From Hymenoscyphus infarciens (lineage: Eukaryota > Ascomycota > Leotiomycetes > Helotiales > Helotiaceae), in NCBI GenBank assembly GCA_001414345.1, contig LLCB01000279.1:1-64000 (forward strand): 64,000 bases of DNA. The letters are read 5' to 3'. Shown piece by piece: positions 35,806 through 47,920 of the stretch (the first letter of the stretch is position 1; each line of letters opens with the position of its first letter). Under the pieces are notes generated by a model. It was given only the letters and a program-made list of their open reading frames with translations. It was not told the origin of the DNA and did no database searches. The position numbers and the translations under genes are program-made.

Positions 35806-38800
35806 CTAATTAGTAGACGTATAGATTAGATTAGATACTTAGTTACTTTATATATTTCTACTATAGGTATACTTATATAAAAGTAAACTTAATATTACTA
35901 GTAGACTCCTCTTCTTCGATTATAACTCCTTTTACTATTTAAAACTTCGATAATATACTATAAACGCTTCTTAAGATAGGAAGCGCTAATTATAAATACT
36001 AACCTCCTTTTATCTACTAAGACAATTTATACTCTCTAAGATACTTATTTACCTAAAACCTGAATTCTCTTTTACTTACTAAGTAGAGTATAAATAGACT
36101 CTTAATAATATCTAAATTTAATTTAAGTAACAACAACATCTATAACATCTATAACATAATAGACATACTAGCATCGATTCCGACGACTTCAGAGGCTTCA
36201 ACTTCAACACTAAAATAAGCCCTAAAGCTAGTACTAAAGCTAAAGTTAATATAAACAGAAGAGACGATTTTTATAGTAGAACGAGAAAAGGAGTATACTA
36301 AAGAAGAAAACGAAGACCTTCTTCTTTAGAACGAATTTTAAGTAGACTTTAAAGAATAGAATCAAGATAAATTCGCTAAAATCTACTAATCTACTACTAC
36401 TAAGTTACAACGAATACTTCGTAGAAGAGGAGTATAAGTTAAGATAGATAAATATAAAATACTCATATCTTAAGCATTATATAACACTACTACTAAGGTT
36501 AACTAAACTAAGTAGCTAGATAAAGACTTAAAAGATATAGTATTAGTAGAAGCTAGTACTAAAGAATTAAGATCCTATTATAAATATATAGTAGAACACG
36601 CTAAAAGATAATAAAAGCTATAGTAATAACAACCCTAATAATAATAACCTCTAGCCAAAAATATTACTTGAAACACCTAATCTAAGACAAAGACTAGAGA
36701 CGAAGCTTTATAAGCATCTACTATATAATAACAACAACAATAATAACAACTAATATAACAACCGACACCTTTAACGACTTTAATCCTATCAACTAAAAGG
36801 AAAGACCTAAGTAATCTAGCACAACCTTTAATCTAACCTTTAAGTCTACCAAAAGATAACTAGACATCCTTCTTTATATCCTATTAATTTAGTAAAGATA
36901 CTAGTAGTAACAATTTCAACGATGTCTCTAAATATCTAGAATATAATCAGCGATAAGATAATCCTAATAGAAGACTACTAGTATAAATAAATATAGTATA
37001 TTTTAAACTAGAATTAACTTCTCGAAGTTTAAAAGGTTAAGACTACTCTTATATATTAGGTACTCTTATAAAAGTATATAAAGATAATTAAAAGTATAGT
37101 AGAAAAGAAGATAACTTTATAATTAAAGTTATAATATTTAAGGATATATATAAGAGAAGTAGAGTATTACCAGCGATTTACTCTCTTACCTTCTCTACTA
37201 TACTAAAAGATAACGCTTTAAATTACTTCTATACTATACTTTTTAATAAAAATAATAATTAATCTTTTAAAGTTTTATCTATATCTATATAATAATACTT
37301 TAAAGATAAACTTTATAAAAGAGGCTAATTATCTAAGTAGAATAACATTAATTTATAAGAAATAATTTAAGTAACTAGAGCATTAATATTAAGCTTTTTT
37401 AAGAATATGTTATTAAGACTTAATTTACTAAGATTTTCCCTCCCTACTAATTTTCGTATTAATAGTTAATTTTTAAATAAGCTAATTTTAATATATAAAA
37501 AGGTCCTAGATTATACTATTATAATATCAACCTTACTCTAAGACCTTTCAATTTCTAATACTATTACCCTCTTATAAAGTTCGATCTAATTCTATATAAA
37601 AGTCTACCTAGAGATAGTTATAAACGAAACTATGATAACTAAGAAGCACTTCTATAAGAGCGGATAATATAATAGTATAAATAAATTTAGTAGTATAGAT
37701 TAATATAAGAAGAAGAAGACATATTATATATATAGAAAGGATAATCATTTATCTTAGGATTATAGTTAAGAAGAGTAGAACTATTACTTTACTAAATAAA
37801 CTAATAAGAATTCTAGATACTTTAAAGAGAAGCGAGATAGATATACTAGAAAGGTATATAATATAAATATAGCACATACTTAAGGTACCTAGAAGGAGGA
37901 GATATTAAAGACTCTTCACGTTATTACTCTATTAAAAGAAGATAGTTACTTATTAGATACTAGCTTAGATAACGAAGTTATCTATTATAACATTACTTTC
38001 ACAGGATTTATCAACGATTTAAATACTAAATAACTTACTATAAATTTAATAAGTTTAGTACGAAAACACGCTATCGATAGATATATCCTATAAAACCTAA
38101 ACAACCTAAACAACACTTCTAACATTATATACGAATTTATAGAGGAGGTGTTTATAATAATAGCTAAAAGATATATAAAAGAGAACTTCTTTAGCGTAAT
38201 AATCAATACCAGGGTAGCTTAAAAGTTAAGTATAAGATATAACTAATATCTCGCGTATATTAGACTTATTAAAAGCGTCCTAATTAACAAAGGTATAAAG
38301 GGTTAATTCAACATCTAGTTTAGGAAAGGATATACTCCATCTTTAGAATCGATAATAGTCGACATACTAATCAGAAAAGCTGAATTTCATATAGTACAAT
38401 CTAATACCTCTTTTATCCTTTATATTAATAATATAAATAACCTAAATATTACCTTAAATAATCTTTAAAACATACTTATCTAAGAGAATAAGAAAGGATT
38501 AGAAGTTAAAAGGTTCTCTATTATACAACGATTTAGATACTCTTTTCTACTCTAGGATAAAGCTATATATAACTTCATATAAGAGTATCTGACATTTCTT
38601 ATGAATATTAATATTCAACGACTTCATAGGCGATTTAGCTACTTATCAGTACTAAGATTATAACGTGTACTAGAAAGAGCTAGATATTATATTAACTAAG
38701 GTATCCTTCAACATCTTACTAAATTTTATAAATACTATTAAAAACACGGAAGTTCGCCTAGCCGATTTAAGTTCACCCTTTATAATAACCTTGAATTTAA

Positions 38801-41628
38801 TTATAGTATTTTAATTAATACTTTCTTTCTTAATAAGTAAGTAGTCTTATACTATATAGATAAAGTAATAAGGTATTAAGTAGATAACTTTTTACTAGAT
38901 ATAAAAGCAACAACTATATAAAAGGTCTTTTAAAGATATTAGATTAATATATATCTTAGACCTTCTAATTATATTATTATAAATACTAGGATAAACTTTA
39001 TTAGAAAGGACTTTATATACTCTACTACTAGAATAAGTACTATAGTAAAAACTATACTAGTTAAGGTATATAATTCAATTAGTATAGTAGAATAATACTA
39101 TAAACCGATTTAACAAGTATATAATATTATATGTAAATAAGAGCCTTATCTCTTACAAAGCTTAGCACTTCAAATAGCCTTTAAAGTAATCAACGATACA
39201 ACAGGCCTAAATAGTCTAGTCTCTACTCTATTAGTATATAGAGTATATACTCGAATAACTGTAAACAACGTACCTTTATAACCGATTTCTACTAGGTTAG
39301 AGACTTATAAGAAGGCTACTTAAGAAGTATAAAAGTAGATTACATCCTACTAAGTTAAAGAAGCTCTTAATATACAAAACAGACTAATTAACCGAGTTAA
39401 GGACTTACTCTTAAATTTAGACGTTTTAGTATAAAGGGAGTATATAAAGTCTTAGATAGAACCTTTTATCTTTTAAGGAATTAAGAATAAGGACTATATC
39501 GTAGTATTATTAAGTAGTCTTATAAAATTTCAATCTATAGTTATAAAGCTATACTTTATTAAAACTTCTAAAACTTCTAGAATAGTACTAGCGACTAAGG
39601 AAGTTTCTAGTATAGTACTGTCTAAAACAATACTATAACCCTATGAAAAAGAGGGAACTTTTAAGTAATAGGGTAGATAAGATATTAAATAATATTCGCC
39701 TTCTCTCTAATACTAACTTTAATAGTTATAGATCTACTAAAACACTAATATTCTAGAAACTATACTAGAACCTTTCTAGAAGCGTAGACGTAGATAGCCT
39801 TAAAAGTATCTAAAGCCTTTAGGTAATATTAAAGCATTATTCTAGTAGTTAGACACTTTTATTAACAATATTAACTATATTACTTTTAAGAATATTAAAA
39901 CTTTTCTTACTAATTTAAGCAAACCTTATAATATTAAAGTCTTTATAGTTAACAACGGTATAATATATGTTAAATCGTAATAAAAGGAAATCGATAGATT
40001 AATTAATTATAGTGTTTTTAAGATTATTACTTAGAAGGAATTACCTCCTAATGTTAGAATATTTAGATTATACTTTATAGATAATATCAAATTTAAGAGT
40101 ATAGTACTTATTTTTACAAAGTTAAGATTAATAATCTAAGTATATAATAATACTAGAAAGTCACTAATACTTACTTAAGCACCTATAATTTAAAGAGTAA
40201 GCTAGAGAATAATCCTTATACTTATTATAATACTTCTAGGTTTATAAGTATTTATTTAAGATATTACATAAGTATATACATAATCTTTAACTAACTTAAA
40301 TTAGAAATTCTTTATACGCTCTTCTAAAAGTTATCTTTAATAAGAAGATATATTCTTTAAAGTAATTAAGCTATTATATAGTATTCTAGAAGCTAGTAAT
40401 TATTAGTTTACAACGTACTATAAACACTATATTCTAAGGCTTATAATAGAATAGTTAATATTCGACCTCTGTCTTTTATATACTAAGTTATACTAATACA
40501 ACGAGTAAGCAAAGTTAGATATCTCTTTTAGTATAGTAGGCCTTTAAACTAATAATACCCTTATACTTACTAATAACGCTTTTACTAATAAAGAAGAGCT
40601 TACTATTAACAAAGCTAGGTTTATATCTAAGAAGAGAGAAGAGCTTACTATTAACTACCTAATTAAATTTAATAGAGGGCTAATTACTAAGCATTATAAT
40701 AGCTCTATATCTCTTACTTAAGATTATACAAAATACTTAGATTTAGTATAAAAGGCTCTATCTAAGATATCTAATATAAAAGAGATATTACGTATAATAG
40801 ACACTAAAGATTAATATATTATATAACGTGCTAGAGAGATATACTTAGCTACAGTATCCTAACCTAAGGCTGCTTTTAACTTATTATATATTACTTAAAC
40901 TATCGATCCTTAAAATAACGATATTTTACTCTTTAATAAGCGAATTTAATAGTAAATCAATAATCTCTTAAGAGGACTTAAATTTATTAAATTAGATAAA
41001 TCTTCTCTAAAGTTATACGCTTTTACTAATAGATTATTTGCTAATAATAAGAACTTATTATCTTAAATTAGTTATGTTATTACTCTTATAGATAAAGACA
41101 ATAATACTAACATCTTATATTAGTCTTCTACTAAATATAAGAGAGTTACTCGTAGTATTTTAGTATTAGAATTATATATAATAAGCTCTAGATTTAACAC
41201 TATAGCTTTAATAAAATCGACTCTTAAAAGCATCTTAGAATTTAAGGTACTACTTATAGTATATACTAATTCGAAGTCTATTTATAAATATATAGCTAAA
41301 TTAGGTACAACTAAGGAGAAGTAACTAATAATTAATATTATATACCTATAAAAAGCATATAAATTAAGAGAGATTAATAAGATTAAATAGATCGACGGTA
41401 AGAGTAATCCTACAAATGCTATAACTAAAAAGAGTTACTATAATACCCTACAAAAGTTAATCGATACTAATAAGCTAGACATTAACCTTATAGAATAGAT
41501 AAAACGAAATAAGAGACTAAAATAGAGCCTCCTCATTAGTCGAGAGCAGGGAATAAAGGGCTCTGATTAGTTAGCTCGGATATATGATTTTTAGAGTACT
41601 AACTTCTATTATTTTAAAGAAGTGCTAG

Positions 41629-41804
41629 TATTAGTATATATATATATTTAAGAGGTAAATAGCAATTTAGATTAGTATACGTAGATACACGTATACTCGC
41701 TTAGAGGCTACTTAAGTAGACATCGTAGCTAGCTTTACTCGGTATATACAAACGATAATATAACTCTTTTTACATCGCTTTTATAACCATAAGTTATACT
41801 AACA
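41629..41804 (+). repeat. Copia-2 3' LTR
   Basis: Starts TATTAGTATATATATA (G-to-A at the TG terminus) and ends TTATACTAACA. Confidence 0.88.
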
Positions 41805-41809
41805 ATAAT

Positions 41810-43792
41810 CGTTTTATAGAATTATATATATAACTTAGCTAGTATTTAGACTAAATGATTATTTATTTCTTAATTTAGTTAATTTTTATATATAATTAAA
41901 GAGTATAATTTAATAAATTTAATATACTAGTTTTTATATTTATTCTAGCTATTAATCTAATATTATTATCGTCGAATTAGTACTTAGTATTAATAGATTT
42001 TTAGATATATTTTCTACTTATATAAGCTACATTTATCACTTTATATTACTTAGATTAGTTTAAGAGCTATTTATATAATTCTTTTTTTAAAATACTCTAT
42101 TTAAATAGCTCTATAATTCTAGCTATTTAGTACTATATTTTCTATACTATATATTATACTATATAGTTTTAAAAGATAAGACTAAAAAGAAGTAGAGTTA
42201 AAATCCAGAGTAAAAAGCTTAAATATTTAAGCTTAGTAATACTATAATATTATTATAATATCGATTAAAATACTAATAATTTAAAGAATAATATTATTAG
42301 ATCTCGTAGTATTTAAATAGTATAAATAGTACGTATTAAAGTAGGTTTCTAATAATATCTCGTAGTAGTATAATATTATAAATACTATCGACTATACTAT
42401 ATTTAACTAAGTTACTTATAATATTAGTAGTTTAAGAGAGAGAGTATAGAGATAAAGATATTTAAAAGCTTAACTTGAAATACGTTATTAGTAAGATATA
42501 GAGAGTAAATAAAAACTACTAGTTTAGACTTATATATAAGACGGATAATTATTAATTCTAGCTAAATAGTTTTATATAAATTTTATAAAACGTTTTATAA
42601 AGTTATACTAACTTAACTATATAAAGTGAATTATCTAATAAATATATATTAAAAATAGTAAACATCTACTATATAATCTACTATATATAGCTCTAAAATT
42701 TTATTCTTTTTAAATAAAAAAGCAGAATTTATTAATATAGAGATTATAGTATAATCTAGTAAAAGAGCCGTGTTTCACTAGTAAAGTATAGTCTGAGTTT
42801 TAGAATTTACTTATTCTAAAATACTAGAATAATAGTTCTAAATTATTCAAAGTGTTTAGAATAATTTACTTAATTTACTTAGGTTTATATAACGAATAGA
42901 TAAATAAAATATTAATTATTTATTATAAATATTAACATAAATATATAGTATTTAAGCGATTATTCGAGTAATAAGAGCTTAAATAAATATATTACAAATA
43001 GTTTCTATTTATTAAGCTTAATATCCGCTCTCTAGGTCTTAGTATAGAGGGTTTATATAAGTTGAATTTTACTCCCTTTTTATATATATATTTAAATATA
43101 ACTAAACTATAAATTCACTTACTTTTAATTTTTATTAATAGATTACTATCGTCTCTACTCTTTATTACTTATATTATATAAAATAGAGTATTATATTAGG
43201 CACTTTCTAAAACATTTTATACGTAACCTTTAAACTAAGGTTTCAAAAGAGTCGAAAGGCTCTACTCTTTTCACCTTATTTAATAATTTATCTACTTTTT
43301 AGCCTAGAAACGCCTTGGCGTAGCCTAATCGAGATAACGAAAGCAACTAAAGTAGATAATTTCAAGGGATTTTCATATATATTTAGATAAGTGAGAAACT
43401 ATACTAAAAGGGTAGAGAATATAGAATATTCATAAATAAACAACTACTATTTATACCCTAAACGCTCCTTATTCTTAAATAATTCGAAGGGTATTTTATC
43501 CGTGGAAAATCGTGAATATTCTGAATATATTCGTAGCTTTTATTCGTTATGCAGACCTAGATTTACTCTGCAAAAAGGATTTTTTGCTAGCACCGACTTC
43601 GGCAGAGCGGGTCTCTCACATGTGACTTGACAACAGGGCGCAACGGCTAATTCAGAAACGGAAATTTGTTAAAAACGCCTCTCTATTGCCAGTCAGTTTC
43701 TTGGATTTTTACCATTCTTGTACATTTGAAACTTCTTTTGTGCTAAGGTTAAAAGAAACAAGGAGATTTCGAGTCGCGTTTTTCTTTCGGAG
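41810..43792. other. RIP-degraded DNA, then homeobox-gene upstream region
   Basis: 41810 to about 43480 is AT-rich without coding capacity. Sequence 42230-42420 is a partial inverted match to 35310-35460. A hairpin AAAAGAGT...ACTCTTTT lies near 43246-43272. Normal GC returns at about 43500, so the promoter of the homeobox gene is only about 300 bp from degraded repeats. Confidence 0.5.
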
Positions 43793-46267
43793 ATGGATCA
43801 ATCCAGCACCGAGCTCTCGCTTGAAGAATTCTTTGCTTCAACAACAAATCTGGACATATTGTCTTCTTCGTTAGCACCACAACACCAGTTCGGTGATGAG
43901 GTTACCGATGGGCAACATGGAGACTCCTACCGAGTGTACGAATGCAACGATTACTCGAATATATTAAGAGCCTCTCATGACTGGCTTGGTTCCAGCTTGG
44001 AGATGGGAATTGGGACACAGGTGGCCGGAGATTTTTGGTCAGGAGATGCTTTAGCAGCACAACAGCCCATGCAGACGCCCAGCCAGTTAGATTTTGGCTC
44101 AAATCAAGAACAGCATCGGAGTGATTTCGATGAGTCTCTCTCGCCACCGAAAAGTCTTTCTAATTCAAAGAATGCCGCAACATTCTCACAAACGTCTCTT
44201 GCGGTTCTCAGGAATTTTGTATCAGCTCATCCAAGCACACCATACCCCTCTGAAGAGCAAAAAGAGACTTTAAGCAGGCGTTCTGGTTTAAGTAAAACTC
44301 AGGTTACCACCTGGCTCGCAAATGCACGACGGCGAGGGACACGCCGACCAATCCCGAATGCTTCTCCCTCCACACTTGCCGAGCCACGCGATGTTATCAA
44401 CCGACCCCCAACCCCAGCATTAAACGCAATGAATCCCTTCGAAAGGTGGCGGTCCTCTCCCCCAGAAGACGAACATCCTTTCTCTCTTGACGTAGTTCAC
44501 GCAGCATCGTCCCTTGCGGGGTTTTCTTCTTGGTCGGGTTCAGTAGATGGGGAAACTAGACCGGCGCCATCGACAAGAAGTAGTGATGGCTCTTCGAATT
44601 CTACTATTTCTCATCACTCAGGGAGCTCATCTGGGTCTATGCGCCTGCAAAAGAGCCGTAATCGTCGGCGGTGTCGACGGATTCCGAAGACTTTCGCTGA
44701 TATACGCACGGCAACCCATCCTCATGTTTATCAGTGCACATTTTGCACTAAAAGCTTCAAGAGAAAGTACGATTGGAAAAGACATGAACAGTCTCTCCAT
44801 TTATCGCTAGAAAGATGGATATGTGCACCAGATGGGCCCAGTTTCTCATGTCCGAAAACCCAAGTGTTGAGATGTGTTTTTTGCCAGCTTCCAAATCCAG
44901 ACGATACACATTTTGAGACACATAACTTTCTCATGTGTAACAAAAAGCCGTTAGAAACCCGAACATTCTATCGACAAGATCATATGCGGCAACATCTCAA
45001 GCTTCTACATAACTCGTCCTTCCATGAATCTCCGATGGGTAAATGGAAAGTTGAGATACACTCTATCAAATCTCGATGTGGGTTCTGCGACTCCCAATTC
45101 GACTCTTGGTCAAGTAGAGTTGAGCACCTGGCCGCTCATTTTTCCGCAGGTAGTGACATGGCTGACTGGAAAGGGGGCTGGGGGTTTGAATTTCAAGTGC
45201 AGAATCTAATTGAAAATGGCATACCACCCTGTAAGACAGAGCTCCATGGAAATTTGATCACAAGGTCCCAGACTTACAACCCTCTAGATTTGATACATGT
45301 AGACCGCCAGTCACTACTTCCGTTTAGTGCCGCAAAAGCTCCGCCTCGATCCCGAACCATAACATATAACCTGATCAAAAAAGGACTTACTGATTTTCTC
45401 AATCGCCAAAGTCCACTACTCACCCAGCTCCCCGATGAAGAATTGAAGCGTGAAGCAAGATCTATCTTAGCCGCACTCTCTAACTCGGCGAACAATACTT
45501 CAATCACGGAAAATTCGTGGTTTCATGATCTTTTCCTCGACGACACCCAGAATGGGTCGGCAGGCCCTCGTATTCTAAATCCTCAAGAAACTTTTACATA
45601 CCAGACAGATTGTCCGCTAGATTTCCAACTTCGAAATTTTGTCACGATGCAAAAGAACATCGGACATACTCCAACGGACCCAGAAATTCAACTCCAAGCT
45701 CTCAAAATATTAGCCGATGTGGAATTTACCTCAACCTGTGGAGGCGAACAGGTGTCGTCTTGGTTCCGACATTTAGTCCTGTTCTCAGCCTTTTGGATAG
45801 CACCTTTTCGAAGAAGAGTTCTGGATACCGATATGGAGAACTCGGAAGATTTTCAGGTGGATGGAATTCTTGAAGATCGTGGATTTCTGTCCGAGCTCAA
45901 TAACTGTGCACAGTTCGCTACAGTTGTTGCGGAACCTACTTCGCTACTTCAGGGAATCGAACAAACCATCCATAAACCTTCTCAAACCCCCCAAGTAAAC
46001 GCAGCAAATATCGAATTTGACGCCACCGCATCACAACACCATTTCTTAGACGACCCCAACTCATATCAAAGACTTCGTTATGAACTTCTGCGGTTCACGG
46101 CTTCCTGTCTGTCGGCTAATAACCCGGCACAGCATGTTCCGTCAGATGCAGAGATACAAAATCAAGCGAGGTGGATCATTTTTGATGATGATGATCCTTG
46201 GAACCAGACAGCGGCTGACAATCCGGGATGGCTGAATGAATTCAAGCATGATGCAGGACTTTTATAG
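43793..46267 (+). CDS. Homeobox (KN/TALE-type) and C2H2 zinc-finger transcription factor
   Basis: Single exon, 824 aa; ATG at 43793 follows a normal-GC leader. An acidic, Ser/Gln-rich N-terminus leads to a homeodomain at ~130-186. Its recognition helix reads TQVTTWLANARRRG with W174, N177 and R180, in the KN form that usually reads WFxNxR. A Ser-rich linker follows. The C2H2 finger YQCTFCTKSFKRKYDWKRHE lies at ~313-340. Two more Cys/His-rich segments follow: LRCVFCQLPN...RQHLKLLH, and SRCGFCDSQFDSWSSRVEHL around 425-450. The C-terminal ~370 residues are low in known motifs and contain repeated D-EIQ-QA-type segments near 645 and 785. This architecture is common in Pezizomycotina and the protein should bind DNA in the nucleus. 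Targets cannot be inferred. Confidence 0.92.
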   Translation: MDQSSTELSLEEFFASTTNLDILSSSLAPQHQFGDEVTDGQHGDSYRVYECNDYSNILRASHDWLGSSLEMGIGTQVAGDFWSGDALAAQQPMQTPSQLDFGSNQEQHRSDFDESLSPPKSLSNSKNAATFSQTSLAVLRNFVSAHPSTPYPSEEQKETLSRRSGLSKTQVTTWLANARRRGTRRPIPNASPSTLAEPRDVINRPPTPALNAMNPFERWRSSPPEDEHPFSLDVVHAASSLAGFSSWSGSVDGETRPAPSTRSSDGSSNSTISHHSGSSSGSMRLQKSRNRRRCRRIPKTFADIRTATHPHVYQCTFCTKSFKRKYDWKRHEQSLHLSLERWICAPDGPSFSCPKTQVLRCVFCQLPNPDDTHFETHNFLMCNKKPLETRTFYRQDHMRQHLKLLHNSSFHESPMGKWKVEIHSIKSRCGFCDSQFDSWSSRVEHLAAHFSAGSDMADWKGGWGFEFQVQNLIENGIPPCKTELHGNLITRSQTYNPLDLIHVDRQSLLPFSAAKAPPRSRTITYNLIKKGLTDFLNRQSPLLTQLPDEELKREARSILAALSNSANNTSITENSWFHDLFLDDTQNGSAGPRILNPQETFTYQTDCPLDFQLRNFVTMQKNIGHTPTDPEIQLQALKILADVEFTSTCGGEQVSSWFRHLVLFSAFWIAPFRRRVLDTDMENSEDFQVDGILEDRGFLSELNNCAQFATVVAEPTSLLQGIEQTIHKPSQTPQVNAANIEFDATASQHHFLDDPNSYQRLRYELLRFTASCLSANNPAQHVPSDAEIQNQARWIIFDDDDPWNQTAADNPGWLNEFKHDAGLL

Positions 46268-46461
46268 CAAGAACGGACCCATCTGCGTATTGTAGCCCAG
46301 AAGCCGAAGGAACTCCCTCGAAGAAAGATAATTTAGAAACAAGCAACGGGATCACGGCTTCGATTATATCCTTTTAATTTCTGATTCCCTATGTTCAACA
46401 CTTATTGCCACTCTCGAATCGAAACCAATTTTTTTTTTGGCGTTTATTCGAATAACCGCCG

Positions 46462-46797
46462 TCATATTAATATTACCTTCGTTATCCTGCTCCCCTGCCG
46501 TCGTTGCACCCGCTGTACCATAGTACGCTCAAAGATATACAGACAGAGAGCTAATGTTGTGAGAGGACGCCCTGCTCTGAAAATACTGTCGTGACCCTCC
46601 ACAGCCCCGCGCGTTATATGTCTAAACCGGGGTTCTGGAATCCATGCCTTTGTCCATGTTTCTAAGGGAATCTTATTCAAGTAGGTGACGACCGGCTCGC
46701 CACACGTGGGGCACATCTCGTCCTCAAAAGCTGACTGAGCCTCAGCATAAACCAGGCTGCCACAATAAGCGTCTGACCATAGTTCACCCTGATATTC
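46462..46797 (-). pseudogene. Fragment of an unidentified Cys-containing protein
   Basis: A minus frame is open from 46797 to 46462 and encodes a natural-looking segment: EYQGELWSDAYCGSLVYAE, then EDEMCPTCGEPVVTYLNK and WIPEPRFRHITRGAVEG. It is stopped upstream by TGA and has no start or clear upstream exon, though an AG acceptor at the TGA edge is possible. CPTCGEP looks like half of a zinc-binding site. It is best read as a gene fragment or an exon of an unresolved gene. Confidence 0.35.
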
Positions 46798-47655
46798 TCA
46801 GCCATATACTAACGACACTTGACATGGTTAGCATCAAGAGCCTCGCACGCAGCATTCTAGAGTCCCTTGCAACAGTCGCCCATGTAAAGTTGCTTGGGAG
46901 GGGTTAAGATAAGATGGTTCCAACCTCGTGGTGCTACGAGAAGAAACTCTGACGGGGCTGGATAGGAGAGTTGTAGGCACTGAAAAGCGGGCTCGCAGCT
47001 AGAAGGGACGATTCGCTTATGGTGTCTGAAGAATTAGGCCCAGGAGTCGTTACTCAAGCTCTCGCTATGTAGCTTTTTGTTGCCATCGCGAGAGACGGCG
47101 AGAAGCTTGGCCGCGTCATATAAATCCCATGGCGAGTTGAACTCTTATCGTTCTTTTTTCTGATCCAAGTTGTTATTATAAACGATTATCTTCTCAATTA
47201 CGGAATTTCTTTACCTTAATACCTGCTTTAGAAGGTGTTTTGAATCCAGAAAGAGACGAATTTACGATCATAGAACCAAGTTCATCCTGCCTGCAGCAGA
47301 GAATCATTTTGATAATCAAAATAATACTATACATATGTCGTTTTCTTATTCAAAAATGTTTAAATATATTCAGAGCACAATGCAGAGATTTTTTAATAGT
47401 ACAAATACTTTAGATTACAAAGAAAAGAGACATTCTTTTTCTACCTCCCAAGAAATGATGATAATGATATTACTTTTACGTCTGAGGGAACAGACAGCGA
47501 AACCAAATTCCAGCATCCCCCAAGACGACGCGATAATTGTAAATCGTCCAATTGAGTTACTTGAACCAGGTCGCTTTGGACAGGCCGCGCGCCTCGTCTC
47601 TCACCCTATACGGCAACGGATCCATGCAGATGTCTGGGTCGCCACAGGTGGTCGT
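46798..47655. other. Intergenic, nothing recognised
   Basis: Normal-GC sequence with several unrelated short frames. 47160-47460 is AT-richer. No domain or RNA gene seen. Confidence 0.45.
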
Positions 47656-47898
47656 CTACTTCTTCCCGTCGGTGGCTGACTCAGGTTGGCCTTGATGACG
47701 CCGGGCTTGGCTACGACTACGACCGGCCGACTTGGCCCGGTCGTTAGTTGGGACGTTGTCCCCGTCTCCTTCTCCATCTTCTTCTCCATCGCTCTCTCCA
47801 CTTGAGCTTTCCTCCTCAGTCTCGGTCTCTCCCTCCGTCGCGGTTGTATCGGCCTTCTGATCGCGTTCCGATCGCCGGCTTCGTTGGCCATAGGGATA
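47656..47898 (-). pseudogene. Acidic coding-like fragment abutting the RIP block
   Basis: A minus frame of 80 codons ends at TAG 47658-47656. It reads as an acidic low-complexity stretch (ATEGETETEEESSSGESDGE) followed by a basic tail (RSRSQARRHQGQPES). There is no ATG start; the frame is stopped by TAA at 47901-47899, just before transposon sequence begins at about 47921. A second minus frame is also open here. It may be the 3' end of a gene or gag truncated by the insertion. Confidence 0.3.
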
Positions 47899-47920
47899 TT
47901 ACCTTTACGAAAAGCCAAGG

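Larger units (their letters stand above)
35630..41804 (+). mobile_element. Copia-2: complete Ty1/copia element, one-strand RIP
   Basis: LTRs at 35630-35805 and 41629-41804 are both 176 bp. The 5-bp flanks are ATAAT on both sides (35625-35629 and 41805-41809). Broken plus-strand translation shows a gag region with a zinc-knuckle remnant near 37.72-37.76 kb (YIYRKDNHLS-DYS). A protease-like LLDTSLDNEV comes near 37.95 kb. HRRFSYLSVLRL-RVLERA, the integrase zinc region, lies near 38.62 kb, with the integrase core to about 39.4 kb. RT follows at about 40.1-40.7 kb and RNase H at about 41.0-41.4 kb (LKLYAFTNR, VLIVYTNSK-like). CA is common and TG rare on the plus strand, unlike in Copia-1. It is inactive because of many stops. 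Confidence 0.9.

Noticed and set aside
37985..38206. 73-codon minus frame inside Copia-2
   Set aside because: Antisense to the protease region of the degraded element. Open only because of low GC.
14000..43000. AT-rich blocks as a centromere or mitochondrial DNA
   Set aside because: The blocks are explained by recognisable copia and hAT elements with target duplications, and an intact spliced nuclear gene lies between them. No mitochondrial genes were seen.
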